Positions 45,136-54,292 are shown, numbered from the stretch's first letter. The stretch: DNA of 64,000 nt from Brachybacterium sp. SGAir0954 (GCF_005490785.1 NZ_CP027295.1:930001-994000); one strand, 5' to 3'. The notes: generated from the letters alone by a model not told the origin. Program-made: numbers and translations.

Positions 45136-46070
45136 GCGCCGCGAACCCCACCACCAGCCCCGCCCTCCCCGCGACCCGCGGGAAGCGCCGCGCCGACGCC
45201 GCCGAGCGCACCGCGGCGACCACCGCCGCCGGCCGACGACGGCGCCGCACCGACCCCGCCCGCGTGGTCGCCTTCGTGATCCTGCTGGTCCTCGCCCTGG
45301 CGTGGCTCGTGCCGGTCCTGTGGGCGGCGCTGACCTCCTTCAAGACGGAGGCCGAGGCGGCCGCGCTGCCGGTGACGATCGTGCCGGAGAGCGGCTTCAC
45401 GCTCGACGCGTACATCACCACGCTGACCTCCGGCCAGGTGCCGCGGTGGGCGTGGAACAGCCTTCTGACCTCCACCGCGATCACGTTCATCACGGTCGTG
45501 ATCTCGGCGCTCGCCGGCTACGCGCTCTCCCGCATGGAGTTCGTGGGCCGCAAGGCGATCGTCGCGCTGATCCTCGCCTCGATCATGATCCCGGGGCAGA
45601 TCCTCATCGTCCCGCTGTTCCAGCTCATGCTCGGGCTGAACCTCGTGGACACCTACTGGGGGATCATCCTCCCGCAGGTGGTCGCGGCGCCGATGGTCTT
45701 CATCCTCATGAAGTTCTTCGACCAGATCCCGCGCGAGCTCGAGGAAGCCGCCCTCATGGACGGCGCGAGCCGCCTGCGGATCCTGTGGAGCATCGTGCTC
45801 CCGCTGTCGCGGCCGATCCTCGGCGCCGTCTCGATCTTCGTGTTCATCGGCGCCTGGAACAACTTCCTGTGGCCGTTCATCGTCGTCAACGACGCAGACC
45901 TCATGACCCTGCCGACGGGCCTGCAGACGGTCATCAGCGCCTACGGCATCCAGTACGCGCAGAACATGGCCCAGGCGATGCTCGCGGCGCTGCCGCTGAT
46001 CATCGTGTTCCTGTTCTTCCAGCGTCAGATCATCAAGGGCATCTCGACGACCGGCATCGCCGGCACCTGA
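45132..46070 (+). CDS. CUT1 sugar ABC transporter permease (MalG type)
   Basis: A 312-residue membrane protein with a long basic N-terminal tail (about 40 residues), six helices, the EAA loop LEEAALMDGASRLRILWSIVLP and the ending IIKGISTTGIAGT. It is the last gene of the 42795-46070 importer operon, which ends at a very strong hairpin. The importer is probably specific for arabinooligosaccharides, by virtue of its operator and its arabinanase neighbour. Confidence 0.93.
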   Translation: MSAANPTTSPALPATRGKRRADAAERTAATTAAGRRRRRTDPARVVAFVILLVLALAWLVPVLWAALTSFKTEAEAAALPVTIVPESGFTLDAYITTLTSGQVPRWAWNSLLTSTAITFITVVISALAGYALSRMEFVGRKAIVALILASIMIPGQILIVPLFQLMLGLNLVDTYWGIILPQVVAAPMVFILMKFFDQIPRELEEAALMDGASRLRILWSIVLPLSRPILGAVSIFVFIGAWNNFLWPFIVVNDADLMTLPTGLQTVISAYGIQYAQNMAQAMLAALPLIIVFLFFQRQIIKGISTTGIAGT

Positions 46071-46087
46071 TCCCCGGTCCTCCCATG

Positions 46088-46125
46088 CGGCGGCGGCGCT
46101 CCCCACGCGGGGAGCGCCGCCGCCG
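46088..46125. terminator. Strong bidirectional terminator hairpin (17-bp stem)
   Basis: CGGCGGCGGCGCTCCCC (46088-46104) is the exact reverse complement of GGGGAGCGCCGCCGCCG (46109-46125), with an ACGC loop. It lies in the 69-bp gap between converging genes (importer permease and arabinanase), so it should stop both. Confidence 0.85.
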
Positions 46126-46139
46126 TGCGTCCGGCCCGC

Positions 46140-47615
46140 TCAGACCTCGCGGCTGCCCCAGAGGGCGCGGCCGTCGGGCCCGAGCACGGTGAAGGTCGGG
46201 GTCCAGGCGTCGAGGCCGTCGTGCCAGCCGCGGGTGAAGGTCCCGTCGAAGCGCGCGCCGTCCAGCTCGATCACGGCTCGCCCGGAGCCCTCCGCGCGCC
46301 AGCGGCCCTGCACGGCGCCGGTGACGGTGCCGTCGGCCCCGAGGGTCACGGGGACCGAGTCGGTGACCTCCGCGGAGATCGCGCGGCCGTGGTCCACGAG
46401 CTGCCAGTCGCCCACGATCTCGTCGCGGCGCAGGCGGGCCTCGCGGGCGGTCGCGGCGGGCTCCCCGGCGTAGCGGTGCGGGGAGGGGACGAGCCAGCCC
46501 GTGCGGGTGAGGTGGAGGCGGTGCACGCGCACCTCGTGCTCCTCGCCGCGGCCCGGGAATCGCGTGTGGAGGATCAGGAAGGACTCGTCGGTCCCCGGCC
46601 GGGTCCAGGCGGAGACGTGGCCGGGGGAGACGTAGCCCTGGCCCTCGGCGCCGTCGCGCTGCGTGAAGCGGTGGTTCCCGAGGAGCTTCACGGCGTAGGG
46701 CTCGATCGAGGCGTCGTCGAACAGCGGCAGGGAGGGGTCGGAGCGGCACTCGCGCAGGTCGTGCCCGGCATGGTCGAGGTAGGGGCCCTCGACGGAGCGG
46801 GAGCGGCCCACGCGCACGTTGTAGCCGCCATCGGCGTCGAGCCCGCCGAAGGTGACGAAGAGGTAGTAGTAGCCGCTCTCCTCGGAGCGCAGGATGTACG
46901 GCGCCTCGATGCGGGAGTGGTTCCCGCCCACGAGGTGCACGCCGTAGCCCTGGCCGGGGACGGGCCGGCCGGTCGCGGGGTCCAGCTCGAGCAGGAAGAT
47001 CCCGCCGGAGTAGGAGCCGTAGACGAGGCGCAGCACGCCCTCGGCGTCGACGAAGGCCTGCGGGTCCACGACGTTGGGGTGCACGAGCGCGTCGTAGATC
47101 GTGCCGTCCTCGCTCTCCTGGTCCCACTGGCCCGAGCGCAGGAAGATGCCCTCGTCGCGGTAGGGGCCGGTGATCTCGTCGGCCACGGCGGATCCGAGCG
47201 CGGAGCGCGGGGAGCTGCCCTCGCACGCGCAGTAGTACATGCGGAAGCGGCCGTCGTCGGCCCGGTGCACGTCCGGTGCCCAGAGCGTGGTGGTGTTCGC
47301 CCATGCGAAGGCCTCGGCGAGCTCGACGGTGACGTCCTCGAAGAGCGGGTTCTCCGGGGTGACGAGATCCGCGACGCCGGTCCAGCGCAGGAGGTCCGGC
47401 GTGCGGGCGGCCGCGAGGTGGGAGCCGAAGACGTACAGCTCGTCGCCGGCGGCGACGATCGAGGGGTCGTGCACGGAGATCTCGGCGAACGTGGGGTCGG
47501 GGAGCGTGCGCCGTGGTGGGGCGGCGGTCGCGCCCGGGGCGGTCAGGGCCGCGGCCCCGGCGGCGGTGAGGGCGGCGGTCGAGCCGATCAGGGTGCGGCG
47601 GGAGAGCGTGCTCAT
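46140..47615 (-). CDS. abnA: Secreted GH43 arabinanase
   Basis: A 491-residue secreted enzyme: twin-arginine signal LSRRTLIGSTAAL with cleavage near residues 31-33. The propeller domain carries the three acidic residues Asp50 (VHDPSIV), Asp184 (NVVDPQAFV) and Glu237 (RIEAPYILR), and YGSYSGGIFLLEL typical of endo-arabinanases. A C-terminal beta-sandwich (about 405-491, VGDWQLVDHG to FTRGWHDG) is the extra domain of this group. It would cut alpha-1,5-arabinan outside the cell to oligosaccharides for the 42795 importer. GAAGGAG precedes the ATG. Endo or exo action cannot be decided by eye. Confidence 0.88.
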   Translation of the reverse strand: MSTLSRRTLIGSTAALTAAGAAALTAPGATAAPPRRTLPDPTFAEISVHDPSIVAAGDELYVFGSHLAAARTPDLLRWTGVADLVTPENPLFEDVTVELAEAFAWANTTTLWAPDVHRADDGRFRMYYCACEGSSPRSALGSAVADEITGPYRDEGIFLRSGQWDQESEDGTIYDALVHPNVVDPQAFVDAEGVLRLVYGSYSGGIFLLELDPATGRPVPGQGYGVHLVGGNHSRIEAPYILRSEESGYYYLFVTFGGLDADGGYNVRVGRSRSVEGPYLDHAGHDLRECRSDPSLPLFDDASIEPYAVKLLGNHRFTQRDGAEGQGYVSPGHVSAWTRPGTDESFLILHTRFPGRGEEHEVRVHRLHLTRTGWLVPSPHRYAGEPAATAREARLRRDEIVGDWQLVDHGRAISAEVTDSVPVTLGADGTVTGAVQGRWRAEGSGRAVIELDGARFDGTFTRGWHDGLDAWTPTFTVLGPDGRALWGSREV

Positions 47616-47743
47616 GGTGACTCCTTCGTCGGTCCGGGCCGGCGCCGGTGACGGGGTCGCCGGTGCTGCGGGCCCGGGGGAGGGGTGCGTGCGAGTGGTC
47701 GCACGGGGCACTGCGGCAGGACGTCGGCGTCGCTGCCACGAGC

Positions 47744-47772
47744 AATCTACAACGTTGCAGAAGTCACGGCCA
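47744..47772 (-). promoter_or_regulatory. Arabinanase promoter with LacI-type operator site C
   Basis: TCTACAACGTTGCAGA (47746-47761) differs from the palindrome TCTACAACGTTGTAGA in one base. On the leftward strand it overlaps a -10 TAGATT (47749-47744) with a weak -35 TGGCCG (47772-47767) at 17 bases. The site also lies just before the GTG of the divergent membrane protein gene, which it could control too. Confidence 0.75.
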
Positions 47773-48324
47773 GTGGCATCCGGCCGGGGGCCGACGTCGC
47801 CTCCCGACGTACGGCCGCGTCGCCCCCGAGAGCCGACGTCCGCGCCCCCGGGGGGCCGTCGTGCCCTCGGCCTGCCGGTGATCGCCGTCGTGGGCCTCGC
47901 CCTGCTCGCCGTCCCCCGGGTGGTGCTCCACGACCTGGGGGTGCTCACTCCGGGGACGGCGCTGAACCTCGTGCTGGTCGTGGCCCCGCCGTTCGTGTGG
48001 GTGGCGACCGCGCTGCTCGCCGGCGTGCGGCGGCCGTTCGTCACGCTCCTCGCGATCGGGGTGGTCCACGCGCTGCTCCTGGCCCTCGTGCACCAGCTGC
48101 TGTGGGGCGCGGCCTTCGCGGGCGCAGCCCCGCGGCTCGGCGGGCGGCTCGCAGGGCTCGATCCCCTCGTGCAGGAGCTCGTGCTGCGCTCGGCGGCGAT
48201 CGTCTCGAGCCTGGTGACGGGGATCGTGCTCGGCGCGGTCCTGGGGCTGCTCGCCGAGGTGCTCGCCCGGGTCGCCCGAGGTGGCCGGGGCCGTGCTCAG
48301 CGGCGGAGCGTGAGCACCCGGTAG
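47773..48324 (+). CDS. Small four-helix membrane protein of unknown function
   Basis: A protein of about 183 residues with a basic, proline-rich N terminus and four hydrophobic segments: GLPVIAVVGLALLAVPRVVL, LNLVLVVAPPFVWVATALL, FVTLLAIGVVHALLLALV and IVSSLVTGIVLGAVLGLLAEV. I do not recognise the family. The GTG at 47773 is my best start; a GTG at 47878 just before the first helix is possible. Its last 28 bases overlap the end of folA on the other strand. It lies between arabinan genes and thyA-folA, and nothing in it suggests a sugar role. Confidence 0.6.
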   Translation: MASGRGPTSPPDVRPRRPREPTSAPPGGRRALGLPVIAVVGLALLAVPRVVLHDLGVLTPGTALNLVLVVAPPFVWVATALLAGVRRPFVTLLAIGVVHALLLALVHQLLWGAAFAGAAPRLGGRLAGLDPLVQELVLRSAAIVSSLVTGIVLGAVLGLLAEVLARVARGGRGRAQRRSVSTR

Positions 48325-48854
48325 CGCAGTCCCGACGCGCCGACGGACCAGCCCTCCGCGGGCTCGGAGGCGCGCAGGGTGAGGCCCGCGGGGATCGCGG
48401 GGGCGAGGGTGTCGCCCTCGACGTCCAGGTCGATCTCGGTGACGACGAGGAGGTCCGCGCGGTCCATCGCCTCGCGGTACACGCGACCGCCGCCGATCAC
48501 CCAGATCGTGCTGGGCTCCTCGGCGGCCGTGCCCTCGGCCGCGGAGGCCCGCGCCGCGAGGTCCTCCCGGGCGAGGTCGAGCGCCTTGTCCAGCGAGCCC
48601 GCGCGCAGCGCGCCGTCGGCCGCGAAGCCGGGATCGGAGGTGATGACGATGTTCGTGCGCCCCGGCAGGGGCCGGAAGCGCGGCGGGAAGGACTCCCAGG
48701 TGCGGCGGCCCATGACGACGGGGGCGCCCGCGGTGGTGCGCGAGAAGTGCTGGAGGTCCTCCGGGAGGTGCCAGGGCATGGTGCCGCCGGCGCCGATCAC
48801 GCCCCCCCGGGCCTGCGCCCAGATCATGCCGATGCGCGGCGCGTGCTCCGCCAT
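48297..48854 (-). CDS. folA: Dihydrofolate reductase
   Basis: A 185-residue enzyme that reduces dihydrofolate to tetrahydrofolate with NADPH. Typical blocks are IGMIWAQARGGVIGAGG, MPWHLPEDLQHFSRTT with the catalytic acidic residue, VVMGRRTWESFP, LPGRTNIVITSD and TIWVIGGGRVYREAM. It is longer than E. coli FolA by a 15-residue insertion (ARASAAEGTAAEEP). The ATG overlaps the thyA stop by one base (TGATG), so the two are translated together, as fits dTMP synthesis, which produces dihydrofolate. Confidence 0.95.
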   Translation of the reverse strand: MAEHAPRIGMIWAQARGGVIGAGGTMPWHLPEDLQHFSRTTAGAPVVMGRRTWESFPPRFRPLPGRTNIVITSDPGFAADGALRAGSLDKALDLAREDLAARASAAEGTAAEEPSTIWVIGGGRVYREAMDRADLLVVTEIDLDVEGDTLAPAIPAGLTLRASEPAEGWSVGASGLRYRVLTLRR

Positions 48855-49666
48855 CAGACGGCGACCGGGGCCTTGATCCCCGGGTGGTGCTCGTAGCCCA
48901 CCACCTCGAAGTCCTCGAACTCGTAGTCGAGGATCGAGTCCGGGCGGCGGGTGATCCGCAGCTGCGGCGGGGCGAAGGGCTCGCGCGCCAGCTGCCGCTC
49001 CACCTGCTCGACGTGGTTGTCGTAGATGTGCACGTCCCCACCGGTCCACACGAAGTCGCCCACCTCGAGATCCGCCTGCTGGGCGACCATATGGGTGAGC
49101 AGGGCGTAGGAGGCGATGTTGAAGGGGACCCCGAGGAACATGTCCGCGCTGCGCTGGTAGAGCTGGCAGGACAGCTTCCCCTCGTGCACCTCGAACTGGA
49201 ACAGGGCGTGGCAGGGGGCGAGCGCCATGTCGGGGACGTCGGCCGGGTTCCAGGCGGTGACGATGTGCCGGCGCGAATCGGGGTTCGTGCGGATCTGCTC
49301 GACGACCTGCGTGATCTGGTCGATGACGCCGCCGTCGCGGGTGGGCCAGCTGCGCCACTGCGCGCCGTAGACGGGGCCCAGCTCGCCGTCGGCATCCGCC
49401 CACTCGTCCCAGATGCTCACGCCGCGCTCCTGCAGCCAGCGCACGTTCGTGTCGCCGCGCAGGAACCACAGCAGCTCGATCGCGAGCGAGCGGAAGTGCA
49501 CGCGCTTGGTGGTGATCAGCGGGAACCCCTCGGAGAGGTCGAAGCGGATCTGACGGCCGAACACGCTGCGCGTGCCGGTGCCGGTGCGGTCCGACTTGTG
49601 CGTGCCGGTGGCCAGCACGTCGCGCAGGAGGTCCTCGTACGGGGTCGCGATGTTCATCGGGTCCAT
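48854..49666 (-). CDS. thyA: Thymidylate synthase
   Basis: A 270-residue ThyA that methylates dUMP to dTMP using methylenetetrahydrofolate. It aligns with E. coli ThyA nearly end to end: [44 protein letters not shown], the catalytic Cys152 in [22 protein letters not shown] and [17 protein letters not shown] precedes the ATG at 49666; an ATG at 49657 is also in frame. This housekeeping pair lies inside a sugar-use region, between the arabinanase and its probable regulator. Confidence 0.97.
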   Translation of the reverse strand: MDPMNIATPYEDLLRDVLATGTHKSDRTGTGTRSVFGRQIRFDLSEGFPLITTKRVHFRSLAIELLWFLRGDTNVRWLQERGVSIWDEWADADGELGPVYGAQWRSWPTRDGGVIDQITQVVEQIRTNPDSRRHIVTAWNPADVPDMALAPCHALFQFEVHEGKLSCQLYQRSADMFLGVPFNIASYALLTHMVAQQADLEVGDFVWTGGDVHIYDNHVEQVERQLAREPFAPPQLRITRRPDSILDYEFEDFEVVGYEHHPGIKAPVAV

Positions 49667-49675
49667 TCTCTCCCC

Positions 49676-50743
49676 TCAGGCGGGGAGCAGGGCAGTGCTC
49701 TCGCGCACCACGAGGTCGTAGGGCGTCATGACGGTGCGGGGCGGGCCGTCGTAGCCGCCGATCCGCTCGATGAGGAGGTCCAGCACCGTGGTGGCGAGGG
49801 CCTGCTTGTCCGGGGAGACGGTGGTGAGCGGGGGAGAGGTGAAGGGGGCGTCGGGCGTGTCGTCGTAGCCGATCACCGCGACGTCCTCGGGCACCCGGCG
49901 GCCGTGGCGGCGCAGCCGGGAGAGCACGCCGATCGCGAGGTCGTCGTTGCCGCACACGATCCCGTCGACCTCGGGCAGGCGCTCGAGCAGGGCCTCGGCG
50001 CCGTCGGCCCCGTCCTGGCGGTGCCAGTCGCCCACCTCCTGGATCGTCGCCGCGGAGGGGTCGAGGCCGTGGGCGGCGAGCGCGCGCAGGAAGCCGTCGC
50101 GGCGCAGCGTGCCGGAGCTGTGGGGCTGCACGCCGTGCGCGGAGGGGATCGCGCCGAGGAAGGCGAGGCGCCGGCGCCCCTGGTCCAGCAGCAGCGAGGT
50201 GGCCTCGAAGGAGGCGCCCTCGTTGTCGATCTTCACGTAGTCGCAGCCACGGGGCAGCTGCTCGGGGAGGTGCTCGCCGATGAAGACGGTGGGCTGGCTC
50301 GTGCGCTCCATGCGCGCGAGCTCCTCCTCCCAGAGCTGCAGCGGGTTGAAGATGACGCCGTCGCCGAGCACCCGCTCGAAGCCCTGGAGCACGGTGCGCT
50401 CCGCCTCCGGCCCGGCGGAGGTCGTGTGCAGGACGACGGTGCGCCCGCGGCGCTGGGCCTCGTCGATGAAGGCCTGGGCGATGTCGGAGTAGTAGGTGAA
50501 GGTGAGCGAGGGCAGGGCGAGGGTGATGAGCCCGCTCGCGCCCGTGCGCAGCTGCTGGGCGGCGGCCTGGGGGCGGTAGCCCACCTGGGCGATCGCGGCG
50601 AGCACCCGATCGCGGGTCGCCTGCTTCACGTAGGGGTAGTCGTTGACCACGTTGGAGACGGTCTTGATGGAGACCTGGGCGATCTCGGCGACGTCGCGCA
50701 GGGTCGGGGGACGCTGCGGGAGCGGTCGGGGCGGCGTCGGCAT
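49676..50743 (-). CDS. LacI family transcriptional regulator (probable arabinan/arabinoside regulator)
   Basis: A 355-residue LacI-type repressor with a helix-turn-helix (TLRDVAEIAQVSIKTVSNVVN), hinge (RPQAAAQQLRTGASGLI) and sensor domain containing VDGIVCGNDDLAIGVLSRL, EDVAVIGYDD and DLVVRESTALLPA. It is divergent from the GH51 gene, with site D (50803-50818) in the 141-bp gap. Four copies of this motif occur in the window, all at arabinan or arabinose genes, so this protein is their likely regulator (inference). The ATG at 50743 has only a weak binding site. Confidence 0.92.
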   Translation of the reverse strand: MPTPPRPLPQRPPTLRDVAEIAQVSIKTVSNVVNDYPYVKQATRDRVLAAIAQVGYRPQAAAQQLRTGASGLITLALPSLTFTYYSDIAQAFIDEAQRRGRTVVLHTTSAGPEAERTVLQGFERVLGDGVIFNPLQLWEEELARMERTSQPTVFIGEHLPEQLPRGCDYVKIDNEGASFEATSLLLDQGRRRLAFLGAIPSAHGVQPHSSGTLRRDGFLRALAAHGLDPSAATIQEVGDWHRQDGADGAEALLERLPEVDGIVCGNDDLAIGVLSRLRRHGRRVPEDVAVIGYDDTPDAPFTSPPLTTVSPDKQALATTVLDLLIERIGGYDGPPRTVMTPYDLVVRESTALLPA

Positions 50744-50802
50744 GGGCAGATTCTTGCACCGACCGGCGTGCATTGACGTGCGGGGGCGGACGTGGTGGGA
50801 TA

Positions 50803-50818
50803 TCTGCAACGTTGTAGA
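50803..50818. promoter_or_regulatory. LacI-type operator site D between the LacI gene and GH51
   Basis: TCTGCAACGTTGTAGA is one base from the perfect palindrome TCTACAACGTTGTAGA. It lies 66 bp before the GH51 ATG and 60 bp before the LacI ATG, so it could control both. A TTGACG (50773-50778) and the AT-richer GATATC next to the site are possible promoter parts, at a long spacing. Confidence 0.72.
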
Positions 50819-50884
50819 AACGCTCCGCACCCGCGGACGGCACCCCTGTGCCCCCACCCCACTGCAGACAGGATGCGCACACCG

Positions 50885-52402
50885 ATGTCCGCCACCGTCA
50901 CCCTGACCCTCCACCCCGCGTTCTCGGTCGCCCCCGTGCGCCGGCGCACCTTCGGCGCCTTCGTCGAGCACCTCGGCCGCTGCGTCTACACGGGCATCCA
51001 CGAGCCCGGCCATCCCACGGCCGACGCCGACGGGTTCCGCGGCGACGTGCTCGAGCTGACCCGCGAGCTCGGCGTGAGCAGCGTCCGCTACCCCGGCGGC
51101 AACTTCGTCTCCGGCTACCGCTGGGAGGACGGCGTGGGCCCCGTCGAGGAGCGCCCCGCCCGCCACGACCTCGCCTGGCACTCCACCGAGCCCAACACCG
51201 TGGGCCTCGACGAGTTCATGACCTGGGCGGAGAAGGCCCAGGTCGAGCCGATGTACGCCGTGAACCTCGGCACCCGCGGCATCGAGGAGGCGCTCGACGT
51301 CCTCCAGTACGCGAACGCCCCGCAGGGCATCGCCCTCTCCGACCAGCGCGCCGCCAACGGCCACCCCGACCCCTACGGCATCCGCATGTGGTGCCTCGGC
51401 AACGAGATGGACGGCCCCTGGCAGGCCGGCCACAAGACGCCCGAGGAGTACGCGCGGATCGCGACCGAGACCGCGCGCCTGCTGCGCCAGGAGGACCCGG
51501 ACCTCGAGCTCGTCGCGTGCGGCTCCTCGAGCTCCTCGATGGAGACCTTCGGCGCGTGGGAGAACATCGTCCTCACCGACGCCTACGACTACGTCGACAT
51601 GATCTCCGCGCACGCCTACTACGCGGAGAAGGACGGCGACCAGGCCTCCTACCTCGCCTCGGCCGACGACATGGACCACTTCATCGACTCCGTCGTGGCC
51701 ACCGCCGATCACGTGCGCGCGAAGCTCAAGAAGGACAAGCGCATCATGATCAGCTTCGACGAGTGGAACATCTGGTACCAGCACCGCGCCGAGTCCCGCC
51801 CGCCGCAGGGCGACGACTGGCCCGTCGCCCCCGTGCTGCTCGAGGACACCTACAACGCGATGGACGCCGTGGTGTTCGGCAACCTGCTGATCTCCCTGCT
51901 GCGCCACAGCGACCGCGTGGCCTCCGCCTCGCTCGCCCAGCTCGTCAACGTGATCGCCCCGATCATGACCGCGCCCGGCGGCCCCGCCTGGAAGCAGACC
52001 ACCTTCCACCCCTTCGCCCTCACCTCGAAGCACGCGGTGGGCCAGGTGCTCGACGTGCGCCTGACCGCGCCGAACTTCGAGAACCCCCGGTTCGGCGAGA
52101 GCTCGACCGCGGATTCCGTCGCCACCTGGGACGAGGAGAGCGGCGCGCTCTCCCTCTTCGTCGTCAACCGCGGTGCGGAGGACTCCCTCGCCCTGGACGC
52201 CGACCTCACCGGCTTCGGCGACCTCGAGCTCGTCGAGGCCCTCACCCTGCACCACGAGGACCCCTACGCGGCCAACACCCAGGACGCCCCCGAGACCGTG
52301 GTCCCCGCGGCCAACGGCTCGGTGACCCTCACGGACGGCCACCTCACCGGTGACCTGCCCGCGATCTCCTGGACCCTGGTCCGGCTCGCCCGCCGGGCCT
52401 GA
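50885..52402 (+). CDS. abfA: Intracellular GH51 alpha-L-arabinofuranosidase
   Basis: A 505-residue enzyme without signal peptide. It follows the GH51 intracellular type closely: FGAFVEHLGRCVYTGI at the start, RYPGGNFVSGYRWEDG, the acid/base Glu174 in WCLGNEMDGPWQ and the nucleophile Glu293 in ISFDEWNIWY, positions nearly equal to those of the Geobacillus enzyme (175 and 294). A C-terminal beta domain ends ISWTLVRLARRA. It would release arabinose from imported oligosaccharides. An ATG at 50873 would add four residues. Regulation by the LacI protein encoded divergently is likely. Confidence 0.95.
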   Translation: MSATVTLTLHPAFSVAPVRRRTFGAFVEHLGRCVYTGIHEPGHPTADADGFRGDVLELTRELGVSSVRYPGGNFVSGYRWEDGVGPVEERPARHDLAWHSTEPNTVGLDEFMTWAEKAQVEPMYAVNLGTRGIEEALDVLQYANAPQGIALSDQRAANGHPDPYGIRMWCLGNEMDGPWQAGHKTPEEYARIATETARLLRQEDPDLELVACGSSSSSMETFGAWENIVLTDAYDYVDMISAHAYYAEKDGDQASYLASADDMDHFIDSVVATADHVRAKLKKDKRIMISFDEWNIWYQHRAESRPPQGDDWPVAPVLLEDTYNAMDAVVFGNLLISLLRHSDRVASASLAQLVNVIAPIMTAPGGPAWKQTTFHPFALTSKHAVGQVLDVRLTAPNFENPRFGESSTADSVATWDEESGALSLFVVNRGAEDSLALDADLTGFGDLELVEALTLHHEDPYAANTQDAPETVVPAANGSVTLTDGHLTGDLPAISWTLVRLARRA

Positions 52403-52460
52403 CCCCCGACGCGGTCCGGCCGGGTGAGCGTCCCCCGGCCGGGCCGACCCCCTGACGCAC

Positions 52461-52492
52461 AGCGGCCGCCCCTCCTGCGAGGGGCGGCCGCT
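52461..52492. terminator. Bidirectional terminator between the two GH51 genes
   Basis: AGCGGCCGCCCCTC (52461-52474) is the exact reverse complement of GAGGGGCGGCCGCT (52479-52492), with a CTGC loop. It sits in the 107-bp gap between the converging GH51 genes and should end both transcripts. Confidence 0.82.
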
Positions 52493-52509
52493 GCGTGCTC
52501 CGGGCGGGG

Positions 52510-54168
52510 TCAGGCCAGGTCGAGGCTGATCGTCGCGTAGGACGCCGCGGGCAGCTCGACCTCGAGGCCGCGCGCGTGCGGGCGGATCGTCGTCAGCTCG
52601 CGCGGCGCGACGGCATCCGGCGCGGCGGGCGTGTTGTGCGCCGCGGTGGACTCCGCCGCGAGCACCTGCCCGCGGCGCGCGGTGACCTCGGCGCCGCGCA
52701 GGTCGAGGACCACGGTGCGGGCCTCGGTCGCGTGGAGGTTCGACAGCGAGATGAGCGCCGAGCCGTCCTTCGTCGAGGCGCTCGCCGAGAGCAGCGGCAG
52801 GTCGCGGCCGTCCACGCTCGCCGCGGCCTCCGGCAGGGTCACGTGCACCGGGAGGGCGGCGGCGTCGTGGTGCCCCGCGTTCATCGCGAACACGTGGTAC
52901 GTGGGCGTGAGCACGAGCTCCCCGGTCTCCGGGTCCGTGAGGATCATGGCCTGGAGGACGTTGACCGTCTGCGCGATGTTCGCCATGAGCAGGCGTCCCG
53001 CATGGCGGTGGAAGGCGTCGAAGTGGATCGAGGCGACGAGCGCGTCCCGCAGGGTGTTCTGCTGGTACAGGAACCCCGGGTTGGTGCCCGGCTCGACGTT
53101 CCACCAGGTGCCCCACTCGTCGAGCACGAGGCCCACCTTGCGGTACGGGTCGTAGCGGTCCATCACGGTGCTGTGGCGGGCGAGCAGCTCGTCGATGTAC
53201 GAGGCGCGGGAGAGCGCCCGATACCACTCGTCCTCGGTGAACTCGGTGGCCGACCCCTTGTCCGTCCAGGGGCCGGTCATCGTGTAGTAGTGCAGCGAGA
53301 CGGCCTGGAAGGGCGCGGGGTCGCCGTCGGCCTGCCGGCCGAGGTCCTCGCCGAGGGCGCGCATGAGCACCTCGGTCCAGTGGGTGTCGCCGTCGTGGGC
53401 GCCGGCCGCGATGCGGGTGACCTCGTTGCCGGCGTGGTCGCGCACGTACGTCGAGTACTGGCGGGCGAGGTCGGCGTAGGCCTCGGCGGACATGTTGCCG
53501 CCGCAGCCCCAGGCCTCGTTGCCGATGCCGAAGAAGGGCACCGTCCAGGGCTCGTCGCGGCCGTTGCTGCGGCGCAGGGCGGCCATGGGGGAGTCGTCGG
53601 AGCGGGTGAGGTACTCGATCCACTCGGACATCTCCTGCACGGTGCCGGAGCCGACGTTGCCGTTGACGTAGGCCTCGGTGCCCAGCAGCTCCACGAGGTC
53701 CATGAACTCGTGGGTGCCGAAGGAGTTGTCCTCGACGACGTCGCCCCAGTGGGAGTTGACCATGCGCGGCCGCTCCTCACGGGGGCCGATCCCGTTCTTC
53801 CAGTGGTACTCGTCCGCGAAGCAGCCTCCGGGCCAGCGCAGGTTGGGGATCTGCAGGGCGCGCAGGGCGGCGACGACGTCGTCGCGGATGCCGCGGGTGT
53901 TCGGCAGGTCGGAGTCCTCGCCCACGAAGAAGCCCTCGTAGATGCAGCGGCCCAGGTGCTCGGCGAAGTGGCCGTAGACGTGGCGGCTGATCGTGTCCCC
54001 GCCCTGGTCGAGGTCGACGGTCACCTGCGCGGGGCCGGCTGGCGCGGGCGGCGGGGTCGCGGTGCCCGATGCGCCGGCGGCGCTCGGGGCGGGAACCTCC
54101 GAGGCGGCGGGCGCGGCGAGCGCGGAGGTCAGCGCTGTGGACAGCGAGCGGCGGCGATTGCTGGTCAT
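52510..54168 (-). CDS. GH51 alpha-L-arabinofuranosidase, probably exported
   Basis: A 552-residue GH51 enzyme of a different type from the one at 50885. Its N terminus ([20 protein letters not shown]) resembles a short twin-arginine signal followed by an Ala/Pro-rich linker to about residue 48. The barrel has [34 protein letters not shown], the acid/base Glu218 in [11 protein letters not shown] and the nucleophile Glu351 in [15 protein letters not shown] precedes the ATG. The hydrophobic part of the signal is short, so export is probable but not sure. It has its own upstream LacI gene and operator-like site. Confidence 0.9.
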   Translation of the reverse strand: MTSNRRRSLSTALTSALAAPAASEVPAPSAAGASGTATPPPAPAGPAQVTVDLDQGGDTISRHVYGHFAEHLGRCIYEGFFVGEDSDLPNTRGIRDDVVAALRALQIPNLRWPGGCFADEYHWKNGIGPREERPRMVNSHWGDVVEDNSFGTHEFMDLVELLGTEAYVNGNVGSGTVQEMSEWIEYLTRSDDSPMAALRRSNGRDEPWTVPFFGIGNEAWGCGGNMSAEAYADLARQYSTYVRDHAGNEVTRIAAGAHDGDTHWTEVLMRALGEDLGRQADGDPAPFQAVSLHYYTMTGPWTDKGSATEFTEDEWYRALSRASYIDELLARHSTVMDRYDPYRKVGLVLDEWGTWWNVEPGTNPGFLYQQNTLRDALVASIHFDAFHRHAGRLLMANIAQTVNVLQAMILTDPETGELVLTPTYHVFAMNAGHHDAAALPVHVTLPEAAASVDGRDLPLLSASASTKDGSALISLSNLHATEARTVVLDLRGAEVTARRGQVLAAESTAAHNTPAAPDAVAPRELTTIRPHARGLEVELPAASYATISLDLA

Positions 54169-54263
54169 GGGGGCTCCTGGGAGGGCGGCCGGGGCCGGTC
54201 TGAAGGGGTGGTCTGCCTGCTGCGGGAGCGCGGGGCCGACGGTGGCCCGCGCGCGTCGGCACC

Positions 54264-54292
54264 ATCGTTTATCGATACACGAGCAGAGTCAA
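54264..54292 (-). promoter_or_regulatory. Promoter and operator-like site of the exported GH51 gene
   Basis: On the leftward strand a -35 TTGACT (54292-54287), 17-base spacer and AACGAT (54269-54264) precede the GH51 gene. Inside lies GTTTATCGATACAC (54267-54280), a near-palindrome around ATCGAT of the LacI operator kind and the only AT-rich patch in the gap. The LacI gene at 54341 ends just upstream and is the likely source of the repressor. Confidence 0.6.

Noticed and set aside
49676-53623. A single frame of over 1300 codons joining the LacI gene with sequence opposite GH51
   Set aside because: Only the last 355 codons (from 50743) code for a real LacI protein; the rest is shadow sequence antisense or out of frame to the GH51 genes.
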